Program-made: the position numbers and the translations under genes | Notes under the pieces: generated by a model | Told to the model about the DNA's origin: nothing | Database searches by the model: none | What the model saw: only the letters and a program-made list of their open reading frames with translations | Shown here: one piece after another, positions 25,301 to 37,961 of the stretch | Layout of the letters: each line of letters opens with the position of its first letter | Numbering within the stretch: position 1 is the stretch's first letter | Source: Drosophila persimilis | Lineage: Eukaryota > Arthropoda > Insecta > Diptera > Drosophilidae | Reading direction: 5' to 3' | NCBI RefSeq assembly: GCF_003286085.1 | Contig: NW_020825298.1 | Location: forward strand, 2,604,001 to 2,668,000 | Length of the DNA: 64,000 nucleotides

Positions 25301-28300
25301 AATTTCCAGGCACGTCACAGAGCCATCAGCAGCAGCAGCAGCAGCCTCCTTACCCGCAGATAAACCCCTAACCGAAATCCAAACGAATGCTAAATGCGCA
25401 TTAATGTTACCTGCCACAGTGGGAACTCTTTCCACAGGCAGCCACAAAACCGTAGAATCACCACAAATAATTTCAAACACACATCAAAAATGTTGCACGT
25501 GGCTGCAGAAGCGTTTTCTGGCATTGATTTTGTGTGTCCTGTCTGAGGGAAACATGGCAAAGAGCAAACATTAAAGCTCCAATGGTCTCGTTTAAAGGAA
25601 GTCCAAGAGCTCCAAGAGGCCAAATGTTTGTTAACTTGTGCAACGGCTCTGCATGCTGGCCAGCACTTATTATGATTACTTGTTGGGTAAGCGGTGGGAA
25701 ACTACAAGCCCTGGTAGGCCCTTCCAAACATCAGCAGCACTTGGTGGTTCCTCGGTTGTGGCTCCACAGGTCTTATACGCAATTTTTTGGCTAGAGATGG
25801 AAGCAGATACTTTATACTGGGATAAACATAATCTGTACAAATAGTGTGTCAAATGTATCTTAAAGCCGTTGCCGAGATCTCTGCTGCAACATCTTTATTC
25901 GGGAAATCAATAACATCGTATTTATGTGTCACGCTCGCATCCCTCAAAAGCCAACTTAAGCAAACTGATTGCGCAATGAGCATTAGAGCATGACACGCAC
26001 CTCCCTCACGTTTGCCACGTTTGCCTTAGATTTCGCACATTTCCAGCGTTTCCCGGAGCCACGACCAAGACCAAGACCGACCCCCAACACGCTTAAATTT
26101 AAGCATCAGGGATAATCTTTGGCTGTTGTCGCCTGTCGCTTGCTGCCTCCTGCCTGTCGCCTGTCATTGTCGTGTTTGCACTTGGCTTTAATGCTCGGCA
26201 ACGCTTTTTGGCTGGCCCTGCGGCCCTGCTAAGTGAAGTAGTTGCAGGCATCAGCAGGCAACGTGAAAAACTTTGAATCAGTGACTGGGCTTCAACGTGC
26301 AACCAGCAACCAGCAACCTGCAACCTGCAGTGCATTTTCCAAAGCGCATGCAATTAAAAGCTGTCTTCCTGTCTTCCCGTCTTCCTGTCTCTGTCTGTAC
26401 GAGTATGTGGGTTAGTTTCCAGCAAATTTCCACAGCGTTTTGCGGTGTTTTCAGGATGATTACTTTGTCTACTACCTGAAGTGCAAATGAAGGTTTGTCT
26501 GTCTATCTGTCTGTTCGGTGTCTCTCTGTCTTCAGGTGTGTGAAGTTTGTTAATTGTGTTGATTTCGTGGCGCTGCAGGAAGTGCGGCGACTGGGAGAAC
26601 GGAAAGCGAAATTGTGGCAGAATGTTGATCAATTTACCTGTTGAACCGCAGGCAGTTGTGCTCAAAGCCGACTGTTTAAAATCCATTAGCAAGTGTAAAC
26701 GTTTCGTGTCTAAGCCAGAGGAATCCCAGTCTTTGAGTCGGTAGAAGGTAACGAAAAGGTTAAGCTCTCGAATTCCATGAGGGATTTAATAAGAATTTGT
26801 TTGATGATCCGAAATGAAGGGAAAGTTTGGCTGTTTCAGTGAGGTCACAGCAGTCAATAGACTCTATATGCTTTCCATATTATAAGCAAACTATCATGGA
26901 TAGCCAGACAACATGGTGACCCCATTCTTTCAATCCATTGGATACGTAAGACGATTAAAGGAAAACACGAACGTGTATGGAACCCAGCGAATGGCTTGAA
27001 TTTTTCCATTTTCCTTGCAGTCAGCGGGAAAATCTTGTTTTGCATCAATAAACATTGACATTGGGGCTCGAGAGTGGGTGTGGGCTTGGGTTTGGGTGTG
27101 GGTGTGCATGCGGATGATTTGGCTGAGGGTCTGTATGCGGGTAAATAAAGTGTTGAAGCAGCTAGAAATGCATTTTCCGGATGCTGCAGAGCACACGAGC
27201 CATAAATGATGCATGCAGCCAAAGGCAACAATAAAATCAGTCAAAAGAAGTTTTTCCCCCTCCCCCCTCTATAAAGAACTTTTTTGGGAGCAGCAAAGAA
27301 AAGCTAATGCAAAGGGGGCCGGGGGAAGGGGGGGGGGGGGGGGGGAAGGAAGCTCAAAGTGGCAGAGTGCAACAAGAGATTTAATGCAACAAAATCCATA
27401 TTTAAGTGAGTTTTCCGACTGTTTCATTTCTTTGTTTTCCGACAACTATTTGCTCGCTGCATAAGAATGATGAGCATGGAGATGCGGATGCGGATGCGGA
27501 TGCAGATCATTTTCCATGCTTTTTGCCCATACACTTCTGGGACTCTTACTTTACTTACTTTACAAGAACATACAACAAACAGGTAAGTGGTTTTTCGGTT
27601 TAAGATAAAATAAACAAATTTTCTCGAGTTTCACGTTTTGATTTGAGAGAAATTTTCAAGGATTCAAGGATTTTAGGCAATATTTGCATACAAGATAAAT
27701 TTTGCAAACAATTAAAAAAATGCAAACAAAATCCTCTTAGAAAACTTAACAAATTGCGGAAGTACGAGTATATTCAAAATGTATAAGCTTACAGGAACAC
27801 AGTTCACGAATATTGAGAAACTTTAAGTCCGCCTTTGCCTGCTCGGTTCTACAACAAAGAAGGGAAAAAAGCATAAGCTTAAGCCATTAGCAAAAGCTTA
27901 GAGCCAAGGCAAAAATCATAATCTTCTAATTTGAGACGAGCAACAGGACGGGGCCTAAGCCTTGTTCTGGTGTAATGCACGGAACGTGATGGCTGCATGG
28001 GTGTGGAGCCCGAGCGTATGCGTATGCGTATACTTAATATGTCTAATGCCACAAACACAAACTCAAATAAAAGTGATATACGCTCAAGACGGGCAGACAT
28101 GGAACTGAGTGTGACTGAGAGTGGAGCGAAGACGTTAGACGTTAGACGTTATACTTTAGGCAAATGTATCTGTAAGCAGGCACTTAGGCCACTCAGGAGT
28201 TGGGTTTTTGAAATATGCTTGCCTGGATACTCGGCTGCTCGGCAGCTTGACTGCTTGGCATCTGACTGCCGCCTTCCACGCCACAAGAAGCAGCAAGACA

Positions 28301-29068
28301 AAGGCAACAACTAAAGCCCTCACGAGAATTTGACAACATATTCACAGGGCCCCCATTTGCAGCCCCCCGACTTCCTGGCTATCGCCGCGCGTGCCGCACG
28401 CTTTGCGCATTTAACGCGTATTTTGCACTGGCTGCTGCCACATCTACGACAACGTTGCTGGTCTTGGCTTTTTTGGGACATGCCCAAGTTTGCGGGCATG
28501 TGGCACCAACGCAATGCAGTGCCCCATCGCCGCAGAATGTTGCATAAATTGTTTTTAAAGTCCACCAAAAGTGAGTGAAATGTTAGAGCCAAGTTCACCT
28601 GTCCCAGCCACACCACACACCCGTGCATAGAAGGAAGGATATGGATACCTGTAGAGCTGATTTGGGGCAAACACTGGGCAGGGCGCACAGGATGACTTCT
28701 TTTAATACAAGCTGCCACTGCCACTGCTACTGCCACTGCTACTGTGCCACAACCCTGAGATTGACAGCTCCGAGTCCCGAGTGTTGACAGCAGTAGCGGA
28801 AGGAGCAGCACCACGCCCAGAGCTCGGTAGCAGCTGACTTGGCAGCATCCTCTGCCTTGGGGTCCCGTTTGTGGTTTGGCAGCCAGTCGGACTTGGGGAT
28901 GTGTGGGAATATGCATGGCATATACGTATCCATATGGAAACATAGTCGGGCGAAGAGCACTTACCATTTTGGACGAAAACAAAAACGAAGAAAAACAGTG
29001 CCAGTTTATGGCGCGGCAAAGCTTACAAATTCTTAAAAAGTCAACAATAGTTCCTTAAACTTAAATCT
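22321..29068. other. Gene-poor noncoding stretch
   Basis: No supported gene. It holds short GGAC/ACTCGG units (24550-24572), four GATGCG units (27481-27505), a guanine run (27328-27345) and GCGTAT units (28014-28033). The 220-codon minus-strand frame at 28320-28982 covers a TGCCAC repeat and looks accidental. Confidence 0.5.
27328..27345 (+). repeat. Run of 18 guanines
   Basis: An uninterrupted G run, flanked by further G-rich sequence (27314-27326). Such a run can form quadruplexes and is often a sequencing or assembly weak point, so its true length is uncertain. Confidence 0.8.
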
Positions 29069-29272
29069 ATGCATCAGAGCTCGTACATTGTGTTTTACTG
29101 TTTTTTCGTGATACAAATTTTATCTAAAGTAACGCTGAATGATGATAGCGTCTTAGCGGCGAGCGAGATGGAAGAAACTTTCCTTCTTCCGATGAAGGGA
29201 GATGCTCAGCCAAGACCTGGAGCGATGATGCTGCCCTTTCCTGGTGGATGTATTGCCCTTGAGCTGCAATAA
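29069..29272 (+). CDS. Candidate small secreted peptide, unrecognised
   Basis: A 67-codon frame with a true ATG. The first about 20 residues are hydrophobic and could act as a signal peptide (YIVFYCFFVIQIL). The rest is acidic to neutral with one cysteine and a proline/glycine-rich end (PRPGAMMLPFPGG). There is no recognisable family, no clear promoter and no nearby AATAAA. Hydrophobic short frames arise easily by chance in this AT-rich DNA, so this is weak. Confidence 0.2.
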   Translation: MHQSSYIVFYCFFVIQILSKVTLNDDSVLAASEMEETFLLPMKGDAQPRPGAMMLPFPGGCIALELQ

Positions 29273-31461
29273 GAGGCGACGTGCATGCACAGAAGGCTGG
29301 GATGCCTTCGAAATGTAATGAATAAGCTCAAGGAAACCTATTCGAATAATCCCTGAATTGCAAGTGGATAGATACACACATAGATACATTCTATTCAAAC
29401 ATATTCACATCAATATCAGGCCTAAACTTAGAGCGATTACCTCCTTAAATTTGAAGTCGTTTCCTTGAATGCTCAAGGATATGTGCTGGCAGAGATTTCA
29501 CCTGGCCGAGCAGTTACTTACCCCTGGGGGGCCCTGGGGGGATTATTTGTAATTTACAATTTATGTAATGTGCGTGCTTGTAATTTGCTGATTTAATTAG
29601 TGGCCATAAGTCATTGTTATGGCCAAGGACGAGGCAGCGAAGATAATAAATGACTTTTAATTGTTGACCATACTTGTAATTAGAGGCCAATGGGATTGGT
29701 CTTGCCTCGTCGGGTGCCTGTACATAATAAATAAACACGCCGAATCTTATCGATGATCTGGTAATGGAGTGCATAATGGCCTGAAAACGTGAGCACATTG
29801 AATAAAGGCATTCAGGTGTACGGATATCAGACGAGATTCCCCTTTCAAAGAGTACTTTTGTGTAAATCAGTTCCCGTACAACCTCCCCTTCTGGTAACTA
29901 GATAACATAATTATAGATCCAGCTAATATGCACTCGACATTCCAGGCATCGTTGGAGCCCGTTTGAGTCATGGCATAGCATTTCACCTGCGTCACACGTG
30001 AACGTCCATCCATAACTTCCATCTACATCCGTCGTAATATGCGGTTAACCGGCTTACAGCAAAACCGCAAGGAACAGAGCCCCACTCCCCACTGCACTCC
30101 GTGGCAGTGCACAGACAATGGCAACACCAGAATGATAACAAACATTTAACAATAATTAATAATCATTAGTAAGCCGCACATTATTAAGTGGTTGACTAAA
30201 TATTGAAATTACTCTGATATTAGGGCCGAAGCCGAAGCCGGGGCCGGGGCCGGGGCCGAGGCCGAGCGCCGGGAGCAACATAAACAATGGCATTATTATG
30301 GCACTGCACAGCGGTCTACCCCACTGAATGGCCCCTGCCTTTCAGCAGGAACATCAACAACAGGAGAGGAAGGACTGGTTCGAAGGTCGAAGCTTAGTTA
30401 CCCTAACTTACCCTGGGTCAATCGATCATGGACACAAGTATTGCAGAGTTTTCTTTGGCTTTAGTTGGGTTTTAGATGAACAGAACGGCATGTCCATATC
30501 TACTCGATTCTCTCTCCTCTATCATTTCGTAATACCCTCCCCAAGGGCATAAGGACTGTCGTTAATGACGACAATGTGCAAACTGTTTTGAACCGAACGG
30601 GAAACAGCAGCGGGGAAAGTGGCAGCAGAAACAATAACAAGCCGAGGCAATGGCAATTTTGTTGCACTTGTATGTGTGCGTGGGTGCGGGTGTGCACCAG
30701 TATGCGTGTGTTGCAAATTATGGACATGCGTGTGAAGTACAAGCATGTAAATTGAAACTGTGACACGCCCATATCCACCATATCCGCCCCACGCAAATGG
30801 CAGCCAAAACAAACCGTGCGGTTATTCAGGCTGTCGACAATCGCCCTCCGATTCGATTATGTTCCCGATAATGATTTCATTTGCAATCTCATTACAATAT
30901 TATCACCATTACCACCAAAAACCTTGTTTTCCAAAAAGTCAATGATGCAAGAGTGAAGTAAAAATTACAGAGCTGTCTAGACTTTAGGATACCTAATGAG
31001 TAAACAGTCCTGCAGTGAGAGGAAAACCTATGGTGGCAATCGCCAAAATACAACCTCATCCTGCTCGCTATCCGACCTGCCAAACAAGAGCTCTACGATA
31101 CATATATGTATCCCTGAGGATGGCGGGGAAGTATATGTTTGGGATAGAAAAGACCCCTCTTAAAATAGGCAGAATAGATGTTTCTCTTTCAGAGGAAAGC
31201 GTAATGGTTAACAAGAATTAAGCTCGCAAATCTCCAGAGTAATAATGTACGTTTTGGGATGTAATTGTGGTCTCGGGGAGGCGCCACCCCATCATCGCCA
31301 CAGCAATTGCATTAATAATAGTGCAGGACCTAGGACAGGACCCCGGATGAGGACGAGGCGACACCAGTCGACAGCGACTGGCATACTTTTCGGCGTGCAG
31401 AATGCAATATTTGGAAATATAATTATGCCAGTGACTGTGTGTCTCGCTGGGTCTGGGTCTG

Positions 31462-31463
<2 letters not shown>

Positions 31464-31493
<30 letters not shown>
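31464..31493 (+). repeat. TC microsatellite, 15 units
   Basis: A perfect (TC)15 tract, preceded by GGGTCT repeats. On the other strand it is a GAGA tract, a possible GAGA-factor binding site. Confidence 0.9.
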
Positions 31494-31495
<2 letters not shown>

Positions 31496-32198
31496 GGCCC
31501 TGTATTAACCCAAAGGCAATGAAATATACGATTCCATATGCAAGGGCACCGTGTGAGTGCGTTTGCCATTATATTGCATAATTTATTCGCGCATTTAATT
31601 AAATTCCAGCCCTCGAACTGGAACTGGAACTGGAACTGGCGCTGGTTTTTCCCACTGATGACCCAAATACCAGGCCCACAGACATGCAGTCACGTTTAAT
31701 GCCTGCTTAATTTAATAAACTAACAGTCCAAAAGTCCAACAGGGAAAACATTAACTGTCAAAATAGTATAAAATTAATTTCAAACTTCACGACCAATTTG
31801 TCACCACTTAACCGAAGTATTTTTTAAATTGCCCCAAAATGTGCAACATTTATTTATTTGCGGCGGCGGTGCGAGTACCCAATGCGAGTAATGTGCCCAA
31901 AGTTAATTACGTTTAATGGGCATTAGAGAGTAAGCCGATTGCGGAGGCTTTGCACTGCCAATGCAAATGAAATTTATAATTTAATAAAAAACATATGGCT
32001 GCAATTAGTCCACATAGATGTATGTATAATTGCATGCAATCTGGCAAAATGCGTTTCAATTAAATACGTGAAAAATTCAATTGCACTCATTTGTCTAAAT
32101 CTGACTTTAAAACAAAGTTGCTGCTCCATTTAGGATTCTAATGCTCTGAATTTTCATATATAAATTCCAATTCAAAATATATTTAATTGTGTATTTAA

Positions 32199-32435
32199 TT
32201 GTGCCCGAAAAGCGTAATCTTTTCCACAGAATCGCCAAAGACCTTTGTGATTGAAGACTCTCGTCTTGAAGACTCTCTTTCAAGCACATGCTCATCAGAC
32301 GACAGCCATTCTGTGGAAAAGATAACACTCCGTAGCAAAGGATTAGGCAGGCAGTCCTTGACTGTCAATGTTTTCGGGGAACGTTGGAGGGAAATTTATC
32401 AGACGAAGGATATGGAAATACGGATTTTTATGTGA
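32199..32435 (+). pseudogene. Coding-like fragment, possibly a gene remnant
   Basis: An open frame of about 78 codons without an ATG at its start reads as protein-like, with an acidic serine-rich part followed by SLTVNVFGERWREIY. A plausible splice acceptor (TCTTTTCCACAG) ends at 32229. After the stop, another coding-like piece (PLRALQQLIETYLYV) follows at about 32463-32515 behind an AG, but the gap of about 30 bp is too short for a normal intron. This could be a decayed gene, an exon of an unseen gene, or chance. A 15-bp inverted repeat overlaps it. Confidence 0.2.
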
Positions 32436-35400
32436 AATTTAAAATATTTGTGTGTGTGCAGGACCCTTAAGAGCACTCCAACAGCTAATTGAAACCTACT
32501 TGTATGTTCTTCAATCCTGAAGAGTTTTTCTAGATAATTCTAGTGAAAATAAAAATTAAATCAAATTAATTATTTACATATTTGGAAAAAACGTACGAAT
32601 TGTACAATCCTTAGAGGTGTCAATGATTCGAAAAATCAAGTAGATAGTAGAATACAATAGAGAAATATAATTACGAGTACATTCCTAATTTACTGCATTG
32701 CCTAAGGCTAGTGATTGGACTAGCCGATACAGTACGGGACATACACATGAGTCCGAAAATTCAATGAGCAAAAATAGAAATTTAATTATCTTTGGAAAGC
32801 AACAAACACATTCAGCAATCCGGCGTACTATCACTAATTTGGCAACATTCTTTCGCATAATTGCTTATTTATTTGCAAATATTTACTAATAATTCACGTT
32901 TTTTGGCACCCGCCGCAACCCCAAGGCAATTCAGATGCAATTTCGACATTTCGTTAATTAAAATTTCGAGCGACAAAATGAGAAAAGAGTGAGAGGAAAA
33001 AATGCCCAAAACCACGTTTCTAACATGAAATTATTTATGTCCTTTAATTAAAATGATGTTGGAATTTATTTTGTTTAATTTATGTGATAAAACGCTGCCC
33101 AAAACTAGCAGCTGTTTAGCGGAACCGGAAACTCACAAAAAGTTAATGAAATAAATAACATTTTGATGCATCGACTAGTACTAATGAGGCGGACAAGTGA
33201 CCCTGGAAAGTTGCACACAATTTTCATCAACATTAAATCAAATTAATAAATAATGGGGAAAGTGAAGGGTGAGATATGACTCTGACATATTGTCCGGCAT
33301 GTGACTTAATGTCCTTTACAGCACTCGTCTGGGATGGGGTTGAATAGAACGGAATGCGATGGAATGGTATGGCATTGGATGACATGGCAAAGGAGACTAC
33401 AAGTAACCGGCAGGGAAATTAGTTACGGTGTCGCACAAGGACAAGAACCAGAACCAGAAACAGGCACCAGAACCAGGCGAGGCCCCACTGCCAGTCCGCA
33501 TGTGAGTGACTTAGTGCCTGCTTGATCTATCATCATTAGTTGAACATGTCACAGCAGACACTTGGCCCAATTGATTTAGTGTCATGGCATTGAGCTCAAC
33601 AGTTCACTCGGACGAGACTCGACTCATCCTCGTCTCCTCCTCTGTTTGTCGGCTAATATCCCCTAAGTAGTTGGCCAACATTCCTCGCTGACACACACAG
33701 ACCAAAGACTGATGACACACAGACATCAATGGTGTCTGGATTTCAAGCACTTGTTAATATGAGGCTTGTCTGTAGGTTTAATTAAGTTTAGAACAGTGAA
33801 CTGTGTGTAAATTAAATGCTAAAATATGTTTAAATACGTGGAAATGATAATAGATGGAGACAAAGGATACAGGATACCGGCAAAGTTTATATAATTTCTA
33901 TAATTTATAGCATCGTTCCTTAAAACTACCTGAGTACATCGTTCCCAACTAAATTAAGATGATATAATGTTTCAGCAGACCTCTGAATATTCATGGCTCT
34001 GACGGCCATCCTCCTCGGCCACTTGAAAGTTCACTTTGCCAAAAAAAAAAACCAAAAAAGTAGCACAGGCAAATTATAATCTCCCATCGCGTAATTCGTA
34101 CAAATGCAAGTCTCATTAATTTTGGGCAAGTTGCAGTTTTAAATTTAGTACTTGCCGCAGTCCGGCCCCCAGTTAATTAACACCTGAACGTTGCACGGCA
34201 CCGGCGCCACCACCACCGCCACCAGCACCACCACCAGCACCCGGTCCGTGGTTGTCGTTTGGCGGCGGCACCCTACCGATGGGGCTGGAAGCAGAAACCA
34301 CTTCAGTCACACTTTTGTGCTCGGCAGCCGTGTGCACTGACGCAAAGCGGAAGTGGCACTTTTTCCGAGCTGAAGCCCAACCTGAAGCTGGAGCTGGAGC
34401 TGGATGTGGCTGCTGCTACTGCCACCAGCAGGCGTATCGAAAACCGAAACTTTTGATGGAAAAAGTTTGCAGCAACAAACGCATGGCCCCGTCCAGAAGC
34501 AGGGGCAAGTCCTGTGGCACAAGCGCCTTTAAACCATCAAGTAAGTCGCTATAATTCTCGCGCACCGCCCCATGAATTTTGATTCTTTTCTTTTGTGTTT
34601 TTTGTATTTGTTTTGTATGGGTCCTTCTATCGCCTTTACTTTAAGCCGCGTCTTAGATTTGAATAATGAGCCTCGGCCAAGGTGCAAGAAATGGGCCTCA
34701 ATCGTGTGAGGCTTAGAGATTTATGGGGCTGTTCGCAAGACAGATTAGGTCGAACGATAGAAGCATCACCCAAAACCACAAAAAAGTAAAAGGAATTTGT
34801 AAAATGCTACAGAAGAAAAGCTGGGCTGTTCAATCAAGGGTCGCATGGGGAGAGCAACAGAATGAGAATCAGCAAAATCTTTCCATTACGAGCCGATCCA
34901 TCATTTCCATAAAATGATCGGATCCGAGGAGTCTGTGCAAAGGCTGCATAAGATGAGGGACCCCTATATTGTAGACCGATGGGTATGGCCACATTAATTG
35001 CTGTTGCTCTCTCTCGTAATGGCAAAACAATAAAGTCGAAAGGGTGCTCCAGAAGTGGCACAATATCCAGAAAAAAGAACAAACAAATTGGCCTCAAAAG
35101 ATTTGCCTAATTGCTGAACAGAAAGCCATCGAAAGCCACTCCTCAGCTGATGTTTGTCGCCCTCTTCCTCCCCCTCAGTCCCGCTCAGTCCGTTTCCGTT
35201 GAGTTTGTGGTGCATCAAATAAAAGTTCTGTCAACAAAACTGAAAGGCAGCTGAAACACTGAAAGTGCAACAGAGGCAAGTCTGCTTTGCCTTTTTTCCT
35301 GCTGATGCGGCATTACGAGTGCGCTGGTATCTTGGGGAGTCGCTGCCTGCTGCCTGCCGCCTGCTGCCTGCTGCCGCCTGCTGCATGCTGATGACTTTGT

Positions 35401-35598
35401 CAACAACTTAAATTGTTTGGCTGCTATAAAGAAGAACAAAGTTGGAATCCATTTAGGGTCTTCGGAGGTCGGAGATCACAAAAGCAGCTTTCGCTTTTCT
35501 TTGATGTTAACCCATTTGGCCCATTTAAGCTGGCTTCCGAGTACCACATCGTGTTGCTCTTTGAACTAATTGTTGAATGTTTGTCGTATCTTTGAATT

Positions 35599-35901
35599 TT
35601 AATACTTTCGCTTGTAGATAAATATTACCACCACTAACACAATCATGCATAGATTATAAAATAGGCAAATTCCCACACTGTTCCAATTGTGCAGAAATTT
35701 AGAAAATCGAGACTCGCCTTGAAGAATGTCCAACTCTGCCGGTGGCTGCTCTTCAATTGACATATACACATGTTCAGGTGGATCTTGTTGCTGTTCTTCA
35801 TTTGACACATGAACAGGGTGATCCATCTCGACAATGTCACGGTAACTGTCGCCATCTAACAATATCTCCTTGTCGTCACTGGAAGGAATACGCAATTTCA
35901 T
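35599..35901 (-). CDS. Small single-membrane-segment protein, unrecognised
   Basis: A minus-strand frame of 100 residues from the ATG at 35901 (the upstream GTG at 35913 is not a normal start). The first about 70 residues are hydrophilic and strongly acidic with a QQQ run. A clear hydrophobic segment (about 77-95) is followed by the basic end YKRKY, the layout of a tail-anchored or type II membrane protein. A possible splice acceptor (TTCCTTCCAG) lies just after the ATG, so the true first exon may be elsewhere. I see no family match and no close polyadenylation signal. Confidence 0.4.
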   Translation of the reverse strand: MKLRIPSSDDKEILLDGDSYRDIVEMDHPVHVSNEEQQQDPPEHVYMSIEEQPPAELDILQGESRFSKFLHNWNSVGICLFYNLCMIVLVVVIFIYKRKY

Positions 35902-37384
35902 TATATTTTTCACTACTCAAAGAGGCTTAAAAAGTGCTATATTACCGCATTGCTTTTCGAATTGGTTCTGATCTTTGCAGCTTCAAGGCTCTTAGCATAC
36001 TAAAGAATCAGTTCAACGAGAGCTTGTCAATCCCGTGCAATGCGCTTGCTTCATACAAATTCCAAGAAAACAAATCCAGCTGAATTTCTACACTGCAAGA
36101 ATTTCATTTAAATATTATTTATATAGTGGTTTATCAATTTTTAAGAGTTTAAAGTAGTTTAAACATGCCAAAATAAGGTAGAAACTTCAAATACACTGAG
36201 AGAAGAATGCAATAGTAAAAAGAAACACACCCACATTTAAATTAAATATTCGGTTTTTATTTAAAAGCATAATGAATTTAAATACAATTTACTTTGATTT
36301 AAATATAAATAAAAGAGCTTTATATAGAGCGAGTGAGCGAGTGCTGAGGGCTTTTTTCTCTGGGTGTACTTCAAATACTTGAAAAATGATTTCCAGATAT
36401 AAATTTTGAAACTTTGTATTCACACTCGATGAAATTTTGTATAGTTTTTATTTTATGCGAACTTGGGTTTCATTGTTGCTGTTTCGTAACCGACCCGTAC
36501 ACTGTTTGCTTTTCTTGTACTCAATTTTCTGTTGTTCTCTGCCATCGGATGTGCCACGATGCGACGCATAGCGAGTGTTTGTGACTGACCTCAGATACTT
36601 CTCAAGAACCGTCCGGGGAAAAGGTATCATAGCAAAACCACTGACATCGGAACTTTATAATCTTCTAGCCTCAAATGATTGTTTATTTTTCCACATCGGA
36701 TTACTATAGCTGTTGTAGAGAAGATACATTTAGAAGTCAGATATAGCTGATATAGGATCAATCAAAGGAAAAATCAGTCTTTATTAAAATAAAAGTGCTG
36801 GCTTCAAATCGAAATTTTGTATAATAAAGCTGAAAACGGTCTCTTTGATCTTATTTTACAAATACTACGGAACGCCTTGAATGGGAAAAGAACTCTAAAA
36901 AAAGCCTCAGGCCACAACTTTGTTTGCAAAGGCAAAACATAGTAGTAGTACAAACAAAAATTATCACTGGACAATTATCACAAGATTTTAAGAGTATTTT
37001 AAAGACCGAAATGCTGTGTGGTCAAAGAGAACGCAGCAGCACAGTCCGGACTTCGGAGAGTCATGATAGAAATTGATAAGATTCCTTGTGCCATGAGAGT
37101 TTTCTCTCTTTTTGCATTTTATGTTTTCATTATCTCGGGCTCTTGTTTTGTGGGAGCTCTGCAGTTCTCTTGTTCTCGGGTATCTGGCGAGAAAACGAAT
37201 ATCTTATCTGACTCACAAAACGACATAGAAAGATTGTCAGCTCCGGCTGTTTCTCGGTTTCTCTGTTTCTCCGTTTCTCTGTTTTTCTGTTTGTTTCGTT
37301 GTTGCCTCAATTAACACCTTTTGCCGCTGCGATAATGACGCAGCCAACAACTGCTTGGGCCCTGATGATTGGTAATCAACTAAA
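35902..37384. other. AT-rich intergenic sequence
   Basis: About 1.5 kb between the two small membrane protein genes. It is AT-rich with no supported gene and presumably holds the promoters for one or both. Confidence 0.45.
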
Positions 37385-37453
37385 ATGGAAACAGATACTG
37401 AAATAGACGCTCTTTCGCGCTCCCTGTGCCGCCAGTTACGGACCCGTAGTTGA
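37385..37453 (+). other. Upstream open reading frame
   Basis: An ATG with A at -3 opens a 22-codon frame starting METDTEI and ends in TGA 19 nt before the ATG of the next gene. If it lies in that gene's 5' UTR it could reduce or regulate its translation. The transcript start is not known. Confidence 0.3.
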
Positions 37454-37472
37454 GCGGCGAACGCGTCTCGAA

Positions 37473-37814
37473 ATGGACACGGACAATAAAAAAGCGAGGG
37501 AGCCCTCGGGCCCCGGCCTGGCCAACGACGAGATCGACTTTACCAGCGGCTACGAGGACCAGTACCGGAAGGAGTACAGCCCGCTCAAGCCGACGTATGT
37601 CTCCCCTCCGGACAAGAAGTTGGCCTGGTTTCGCAACTGGTCCACCATCCTGATGATCGTCTTCCTGAGCTGCGTCTTCAGCCTGGGCACCGTGATCCTG
37701 GTGGCCCAGGTCTTCACTACCAGCCTCCTGCACATCTTCTTCATCGTTGCTGCCTATGTGGCCGTTGCGGTGTTTATGATTTTTCTAGAGGTTCAATCCA
37801 TCAAAGTACGGTGA
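37473..37814 (+). CDS. Small protein with two membrane segments, unrecognised
   Basis: A single-exon frame of 113 residues. The ATG has a good fly context (CGAAATGG). Residues 1-55 are hydrophilic and charged, rich in D, K and P. Two hydrophobic helices follow (about 57-80 and 84-104), separated by a very short loop, so both ends probably face the same side. The protein ends in a short basic tail. GC-rich third codon positions contrast sharply with the AT-rich flanks, which supports real coding. An AATAAA lies 142 nt after the stop. The family is unknown to me. Confidence 0.72.
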   Translation: MDTDNKKAREPSGPGLANDEIDFTSGYEDQYRKEYSPLKPTYVSPPDKKLAWFRNWSTILMIVFLSCVFSLGTVILVAQVFTTSLLHIFFIVAAYVAVAVFMIFLEVQSIKVR

Positions 37815-37955
37815 TCCCACAATCGAAAATCAGGCCCAAAATTCCGCTTCATTAGAACGAGTACTGTGACTAATTGGCTGAGTTGTCGTATAAAAAAATG
37901 TCGTGCTAATAACCCCGATTCGCTATCAAAATGCTCTTGGCCTATGTGTTGTGCA

Positions 37956-37961
37956 AATAAA
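37956..37961 (+). terminator. Polyadenylation signal for the 37.5 kb gene
   Basis: AATAAA 142 nt after the stop codon of the two-membrane-segment protein. Confidence 0.45.

Larger units (their letters stand above)
29273..35598. other. Gene-poor noncoding stretch
   Basis: No supported gene apart from one coding-like fragment near 32.2 kb (listed separately). GC-rich CCGAAG/GGGCCG units lie at 30224-30266, a TC microsatellite at 31464-31493, GGAACT units at 31615-31640 and CTGCCTGCTG units near 35343-35390. Confidence 0.5.

Noticed and set aside
28320-28982. 220-codon open frame on the minus strand
   Set aside because: It runs over a TGCCAC repeat giving an Ala/Val run, has erratic composition, no family match and no promoter.
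37096-37314. Hydrophobic short frame starting MRVFSLFAFYVF
   Set aside because: It runs into a TTTCTCTGTTTC repeat encoding low-complexity sequence; no splice or polyadenylation context.
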